Positions 59,655 to 64,000 of a stretch of 64,000 bases of DNA are shown one piece after another. The notes beneath the pieces are model-generated. The model was not told where the DNA came from. It made no database searches and worked only from the letters and a program-made list of their open reading frames with translations. Location of the stretch: positions 62,001 to 126,000 of the forward strand of contig NZ_CANKXG010000002.1 of assembly GCF_947487575.1 (NCBI RefSeq), written 5' to 3'. The stretch comes from an uncultured Algibacter sp. (GTDB lineage Bacteria > Bacteroidota > Bacteroidia > Flavobacteriales > Flavobacteriaceae). The stretch's first letter is position 1; every line of letters starts with the position of its first letter. The position numbers and the translations under genes are program-made.

Positions 59655-60614
59655 TTAGAAATCTACAGCTACCCCTACGCCTAAAAACTGTTTCCATTGC
59701 ACTTTGGCTCCAGATTCATCAAACTCACCTTCAATCTCTGATGGTATTTGCGTTTTAACATCGTCATCATACCGTAAATGCGAACCCAAAGTAGCCCTAA
59801 CGAAAGAATTCACTTTAAAGTCAAAATCTATTCTCCAGTCTAAATCTAGATTTCCAAAGTTATTTACGTAATCTGAATATAAACTGACCTGGTTTTTTAT
59901 ATTAATGTTTTCAACTACTTCCATTTCATAGCTATTGGTAACTAAAACACCTACTTCGCTTCTAATTTGTTCGCCAGGAACTATAACATTTCCATCGGAA
60001 TCTAGAACTGCTGGGGTAACACCAAATGAGCCTGCATTAGCAAGATCTTCATCTAAAACAAATGTTGCTTTTAACGTTAATGGTGAGAAATAAAAAGATA
60101 ACTTATCTATGTTTTTCCCGTATTCCATACCACCACCAAAAAACAAATAACCTGGAGCAAATAATCTAGAAATAGGTTCATCTCTATTTGGGTAATTATA
60201 CCCGTTAGTTAATTGTGTTCTTAAGTTAAGTCTTGCAGAATAAAACCAACTAGATAAACTATCAGGCTTATAACCTATATTAGAGTTTATCTCAAATAAA
60301 TCATCGGTTTTTCTGAGTTCTCTAGCTTCTTGCTTATTTACACCATACCTAACTTCTACATTATTCTTCCAAACAAAAAACTTGTCTTTATAATTAAGCT
60401 TTGATTTTAAACCCAATAAACCAGAAATAGAATTACTACCACCAGAATTCCAGTTTACAAAAGCGACTTCACTTAAATCAAATGATGCTTTGTTTTCCTG
60501 AACCCATTCTGGGCCTGTATACTTTTGTTTCTTTTCTTTTATGTAAAGAGAATCGGGTTGAGCATTTAAGAATTGAAAGCAGAGGGAAACTATAAATAAT
60601 AGTAAATACTTCAT
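59655..60614 (-). CDS. DUF3078 outer membrane protein
   Basis: 319 residues. Signal peptide (LLLFIVSLCFQFLNAQ). The rest is beta-strand-rich and ends in VKWKQFLGVGVAVDF with a terminal Phe, an outer-membrane barrel C-terminus. ASFDLSEVAFVNWNSGGSNSISGLLGL (about 43-70) is the DUF3078 signature. Function unknown. The gene follows purM on the same strand with a 71-bp gap. Confidence 0.85.
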   Translation of the reverse strand: MKYLLLFIVSLCFQFLNAQPDSLYIKEKKQKYTGPEWVQENKASFDLSEVAFVNWNSGGSNSISGLLGLKSKLNYKDKFFVWKNNVEVRYGVNKQEARELRKTDDLFEINSNIGYKPDSLSSWFYSARLNLRTQLTNGYNYPNRDEPISRLFAPGYLFFGGGMEYGKNIDKLSFYFSPLTLKATFVLDEDLANAGSFGVTPAVLDSDGNVIVPGEQIRSEVGVLVTNSYEMEVVENINIKNQVSLYSDYVNNFGNLDLDWRIDFDFKVNSFVRATLGSHLRYDDDVKTQIPSEIEGEFDESGAKVQWKQFLGVGVAVDF

Positions 60615-60685
60615 GGTTATGTTAGATTATTTTTAAATTATCTTAATCCTCAAAAACTATACCAAATGAATGAGAATTTATGTAA

Positions 60686-61864
60686 TTAATAACTAAACTC
60701 TCCAAACTCCGATTTTATTGTAAGTTTTTTTGTTTTTGAAGCTTCAACTCTACCAATAACTTTAGCATCAACATTGAAAGATTTTGAGATTTCAATAATA
60801 TTTTCTGCAACTTCAGGAGATACATAAAGCTCCATTCTATGTCCGCAGTTAAATACTTGGTACATTTCTTTCCAATTTGTTTTTGATTGCTCTTGTATCA
60901 ATTTAAAAAGCGGCGGAATAGGAAACATATTATCTTTTATAATATGAAACTCATCAACAAAATGAAGAATTTTTGTTTGTGCACCTCCAGAACAATGTAC
61001 CATGCCGTGGATGGTATCACTATTATATTCTGATAGAATTTTTTTGATTATTGGTGCATAAGTACGTGTTGGAGACAATACTAATTTACCAGCATCAATA
61101 GGTGAGTTTTCAACATTGTCAGTTAGTTTTACACTTCCAGAATACACTAAGTCTTCAGGTACAGAAGCATCAAAACTCTCAGGATATTTTTCAGCCAAAT
61201 ATTTACTAAACACATCGTGGCGTGCAGAAGTTAACCCGTTACTTCCCATGCCGCCATTATATTGTTTTTCGTAATTAGCTTGACCAAAACTTTCTAAACC
61301 TACAATTACATCGCCAGCTTTAATATTTGCATTATCAATAACATCTGTTCGTTTCATTCTAGCTGTTACTGTAGAATCTACTATAATGGTTCTAACTAAA
61401 TCGCCAACATCGGCAGTTTCGCCACCAGTTGAATGTATGGTTACACCGAAAGATTTTAAATCTTCAAGAAGTTCCTCCGTTCCATTTATAATTGCAGAAA
61501 GCACTTCTCCTGTAATTAAGTTTTTATTTCTTCCAATGGTAGAAGACAGCATAATATTATCTGTGGCACCAACACATAATAAATCGTCAATATTCATGAT
61601 TAGAGCATCTTGAGCTATACCTTTCCAAACAGAAACATCTCCAGTTTCTTTCCAATACATATAGGCTAAAGATGATTTTGTTCCTGCACCATCTGCATGC
61701 ATAATCAAGCAATAATCATCGTCATTAGTTAAATAATCTGGGACTATTTTACAGAATGCTTTAGGAAACAATCCTTTATCTATATTCTTAATAGCATTGT
61801 GCACATCTTCTTTTGATGCAGACACACCACGTTGTGCGTATCGTTTTGAAATTTCTTGACTCAT
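60686..61864 (-). CDS. purM: Phosphoribosylformylglycinamidine cyclo-ligase (AIR synthase)
   Basis: Fifth step of purine synthesis: ATP-dependent ring closure of FGAM to AIR. 392 residues, at the longer end for the family, as in many Bacteroidota. ATP-binding ADGAGTKSSLAYMYWKETGD (about 57-76), the active-site loop VDSTVTARMKRTDVI and GMVHCSGGAQTKI (about 290) fit the PurM fold. It has no purine genes beside it. Confidence 0.92.
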   Translation of the reverse strand: MSQEISKRYAQRGVSASKEDVHNAIKNIDKGLFPKAFCKIVPDYLTNDDDYCLIMHADGAGTKSSLAYMYWKETGDVSVWKGIAQDALIMNIDDLLCVGATDNIMLSSTIGRNKNLITGEVLSAIINGTEELLEDLKSFGVTIHSTGGETADVGDLVRTIIVDSTVTARMKRTDVIDNANIKAGDVIVGLESFGQANYEKQYNGGMGSNGLTSARHDVFSKYLAEKYPESFDASVPEDLVYSGSVKLTDNVENSPIDAGKLVLSPTRTYAPIIKKILSEYNSDTIHGMVHCSGGAQTKILHFVDEFHIIKDNMFPIPPLFKLIQEQSKTNWKEMYQVFNCGHRMELYVSPEVAENIIEISKSFNVDAKVIGRVEASKTKKLTIKSEFGEFSY

Positions 61865-61992
61865 GATAATATATTGAGTTGCAAAGAAAAGGAATATTTT
61901 AAAAATTAAGAGGCTTTAATTTAATTATGAAAAGGGTTTTATTAACGGGTTTTTAACCAATTAGGAATTAAACAATTACTCTAGATTCTTCT

Positions 61993-62030
61993 ACTTAACT
62001 TTGTAAAAATTTTCAACCGCCCTAGTTTTA
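61993..62030 (+). repeat. Partial copy of the A element (promoter-like half)
   Basis: Resembles the 5' half of A1 and A2 over about 38 bases, with most mismatches near its 3' end; there is no GGATAT/ATATCC stem after it. A CCTAG/CTAGG pair at 62022-62043 replaces it. Confidence 0.5.
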
Positions 62031-62126
62031 CAATAAGCTAGGCTCCTGAAAACATTCTGTATTCAAATCATGGTGGTTCTACTTTCTAAAAATTTCGCCA
62101 TATTTAAGATTAGTTCTATGGAATCA

Positions 62127-62167
62127 AAAAAGGATAAACAAAATCTCTGATTTGGTTTATCCTTTTA
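62127..62167 (+). terminator. Strong hairpin with T-run downstream of the A-like half element
   Basis: AAAAGGATAAAC... pairs with ...GTTTATCCTTTT over a stem of about 17 bp with one mismatch. No plus-strand gene ends nearby. Confidence 0.65.
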
Positions 62168-62333
62168 AAGTTATAATAAGAATCTAACAATAGTAGGGTT
62201 TGCATTGCTAATCACAATTTATTCTATTAACATTATAGCAACATCCATGTTGGTTTACATAATAAATTAAAACACAACTAGTCATATTGACTGTGACATA
62301 TTACAATTTGCCCACACTACAGTATTTTAAAAG

Positions 62334-63593
62334 TTACTCCTCTACCTCCTTAAGGGCATAAAATGTACCATCCAATGCACCAAAGAGTACAAGCTCATCA
62401 ATGACCTCTACCGTTGAAGAAACTCCATGATCATAAAGACCTGGCACGACACTAAACTTAAATCTCCAAACTAAATCACCTGTAAGCCTGTCATACCTGG
62501 CAACGCCCCCCTTAAAGTCCCCAGAATTCGTATTTTCTAAACCTACGGCACCGCTATAATATCCTTCCTCGGTAAGTTTTGGAGTAGCATATGCCGCACC
62601 TCCAGCATCTATACTCCAGTATATTACACCTGTTCCTGGATTAATAGCAAAATTTTTAGCAAGAAAAGAAGAACCAATATAAAGCGTGTCATTATAAATG
62701 GTTGCCCCTGATTCTACCCAAGATCCGTTTTCGTAAGGTATTTTCCATGAAACTTCGCCAGTACTAAGGCTTAGGCTGTAAAGATTTTTATCTCTACTAC
62801 CTATAAAAACCTTGTTATTATAGATGGCAACGCTAGGTGTAACTGCCCCCCCAGTTTTAAACTTCCAGAGTTCAGTACCGCTATCTTTATCGATTGCATA
62901 GATATAACCATCAAAGCTACCAAAAACAACATATTGGTCAGCAATAATAGGTTTTGAACGAATAATTCCATTAGTTTTAAAATGCCATCTCTTGCTTCCG
63001 TTAGCAGCATTTAAAGCGTATAAATTATTATCAGCACTTCCTATATACACTACTCCATCTAGCTCAGTAGGTGAAGAACCTCTATAATCCCAACGGAAAT
63101 TATTTGGAGAATTATCCGCTGGAGCGTATCTTATATCAGCTTCTTCTTCATTAATATTTGCTTTCCATATTTCAATACCACTAGCAGTGCTTAGTTTATA
63201 TAAGTTACCATCATCTGAAGCAATGTATAGATAGTTATCATATACAGACACATTGCCATGAATGGGTCCATTTGTCTTATATTCCCACTTTTTAGCTCCT
63301 GTCTTTGAATCCAGTGCATAAACTTTACCATCTGTACTACCGAAATAGGTTATATTATTTTTTGTAGTTGAAGAACCCCAAATTGGTCCTCCAGTTGTAA
63401 ATTCCCATTCAGTTACTGGCTTAATTACTTTTTCCTCATTTTCTTCATTTTCCTCATTTTCTTCCATTATAATCTCGGTTTCGTTTCCACTAGCGCAACC
63501 TAAGATAAACGAGGTAGCAATAATGGCTCCAAATACGATAAGAAAATACGTTGTTTTAAATGTTTTCATTTTTGTTTTTTTTAATGTTTTCAT
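62334..63593 (-). CDS. PQQ-like beta-propeller lipoprotein
   Basis: 419 residues (411 from the second in-frame ATG at 63569). Signal peptide with lipobox LGC (VFGAIIATSFILGCASG). An acidic repeat (ENEENEENEEK) links it to a propeller of about seven or eight blades, each with an AxDxxTGxxxWxxx motif (VYALDSKTGAKKWEYKT, LYALNAANGSKRWHFKT, IYAIDKDSGTELWKFKT, LYSLSLSTGEVSWKIPY). This is a BamB-like/PQQ-repeat fold; without further motifs an enzyme role is not supported, and protein-protein scaffolding is likelier. Confidence 0.85.
   Translation of the reverse strand: MKTLKKTKMKTFKTTYFLIVFGAIIATSFILGCASGNETEIIMEENEENEENEEKVIKPVTEWEFTTGGPIWGSSTTKNNITYFGSTDGKVYALDSKTGAKKWEYKTNGPIHGNVSVYDNYLYIASDDGNLYKLSTASGIEIWKANINEEEADIRYAPADNSPNNFRWDYRGSSPTELDGVVYIGSADNNLYALNAANGSKRWHFKTNGIIRSKPIIADQYVVFGSFDGYIYAIDKDSGTELWKFKTGGAVTPSVAIYNNKVFIGSRDKNLYSLSLSTGEVSWKIPYENGSWVESGATIYNDTLYIGSSFLAKNFAINPGTGVIYWSIDAGGAAYATPKLTEEGYYSGAVGLENTNSGDFKGGVARYDRLTGDLVWRFKFSVVPGLYDHGVSSTVEVIDELVLFGALDGTFYALKEVEE
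63430..63465 (-). repeat. Tandem 18-bp repeat encoding the acidic linker
   Basis: Two copies of TTTTCCTCATTTTCTTCA, the second with a C at the end; each half also resembles the other half (9-bp period). It encodes ENEENEENEE and can change in multiples of three residues without a frameshift. Confidence 0.8.
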
Positions 63594-64000
63594 TTTTGTT
63601 CAAATTTGATTTGTTTGGACAAATATTCAAATCTTTAGCGTACAAATCGACCGAATATTAGATACTCGAACTTTTTTCAAAATTTTATTTTATTTCAGAT
63701 TAGCTCGCCAATATTTGACATTAACAATAAGGTAGAGAAGAATGAGTTCTTCCTGTATTCTTGGAAAATGCATGTATAACATGCTTGTTGATAAGTTGAA
63801 AAATAACAGCAATTTTCTATGTTCTAAAAGAACGAATGGAAAATTTACAACACGCATCAATCACTTTAGAAAACACAATAAACCCTATTTATTGAATCTC
63901 CATACTTACCCATTTATTATGTTTGGTAAACTTTTCAAGATTCCTATGAATAATCTGAGCTAAGCTCTAAAAAAACAGCTAAATCTTGTGTTGAATTTGT
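63594..64000. other. 407-bp end of window without a supported gene
   Basis: Includes an 18-bp direct repeat whose second copy ends at 63600 and which carries both candidate start codons of the propeller gene, then AT-rich sequence. A 73-codon open frame at 63742-63963 has no convincing features. The region may hold the propeller gene's promoter and the start of the next gene beyond the window. Confidence 0.4.

Larger units (their letters stand above)
61865..62333. other. 469-bp intergenic region with an A-like half element and a strong terminator
   Basis: Positions 61993-62030 resemble the first 38 bp of elements A1 and A2 (TTAACTTTGTAAAAATTTTC). A strong hairpin with T-run lies at 62127-62167. 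No ORF between them. A short untranslated transcript of about 140 nt could fit (see findings). Confidence 0.5.

Noticed and set aside
63742-63963. 73-codon open frame at the window end
   Set aside because: No promoter box, domain or signal; composition like translated AT-rich intergenic DNA. Could be reconsidered if conserved elsewhere.
1-64000. CRISPR arrays, tRNA and rRNA genes
   Set aside because: No regularly spaced direct repeats and no cloverleaf or rRNA-like stretches noticed when reading the window; a covariance search could still find a tRNA I missed.

Overview
The window is chromosomal DNA from a member of the Bacteroidota, very probably the Flavobacteriaceae. The evidence is the AT-rich composition, the absence of recognisable Shine-Dalgarno sites before most starts, promoter-like TAnnTTTG boxes close to several start codons, a GH9 glycanase with a type IX secretion C-terminal domain, and families typical of that group (DUF4920, DUF4252, DUF4197, DUF3078, a DnaJ with only two CxxCxGxG repeats). 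Most of it is ordinary core genome. I see no tRNA, rRNA, CRISPR array or prophage.

Layout. 1-20.5 kb: 3' end of uvrB, TerB-like and DUF1456 proteins, sucC, lysA, a sterol-desaturase-family enzyme, a DUF1624 membrane protein, an amino-acid permease, an M28 peptidase, a PPK2 kinase, an NtrC-type regulator without a DNA-binding domain, MscS, a NatAB-like exporter, dnaJ-grpE and a YceI lipoprotein. 20.5-21.8 kb: a short insertion with integron-cassette architecture carrying two hypothetical genes. 21.8-27.7 kb: a nucleoside-sugar-epimerase-like SDR, mnmD, a DUF4920 lipoprotein, ilvE, and a dead IS4-family element that split the ilvE/MazG-like terminator hairpin. 27.8-32.8 kb: a signalling locus (lipoprotein, TPR histidine kinase broken by a stop codon, NarL-type regulator, two exported proteins, a LuxR-type regulator) in which four transcription units carry the same palindrome about 50-60 bp before the start codon. 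33-36.6 kb: SRPBCC/GyrI-like protein, fluoride channel, GH9 cellulase. 36.7-40.6 kb: a second cassette-like array with an AraC regulator, a frameshifted alpha/beta hydrolase, a CPBP protease, a DUF5694 protein with a stop in its signal peptide, and an ORF-less mini-cassette. 40.6-64 kb: small lipoproteins, MFS and Lrp genes, icmF, purU, an OmpA-family protein, a thioredoxin-domain protein, DUF4197, prfA-pyrF-BtuF-like operon, nrdJ, DUF3078, purM, and a PQQ-propeller lipoprotein.

The most interesting structure is the pair of arrays at 20.5-21.8 and 36.7-40.6 kb. Each inserted segment begins at a G^TT triplet. The 9-12 bases at its start recur as the exact reverse complement at the beginning of a long imperfect hairpin at its 3' end, and the matching sequence differs from cassette to cassette. 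The outer flanks of both arrays also match each other across the insert, as if cassettes had entered a pre-existing attC-like site. This is what integron cassettes look like, but no integrase is in the window.

The second is a putative regulon motif, consensus WTMCCYARYAHTGGGKRT, around the two-component locus. Several families of short interspersed repeats are present as well. One sits in frame inside mnmD and another forms the apparent 5' end of a DUF1684 lipoprotein gene.
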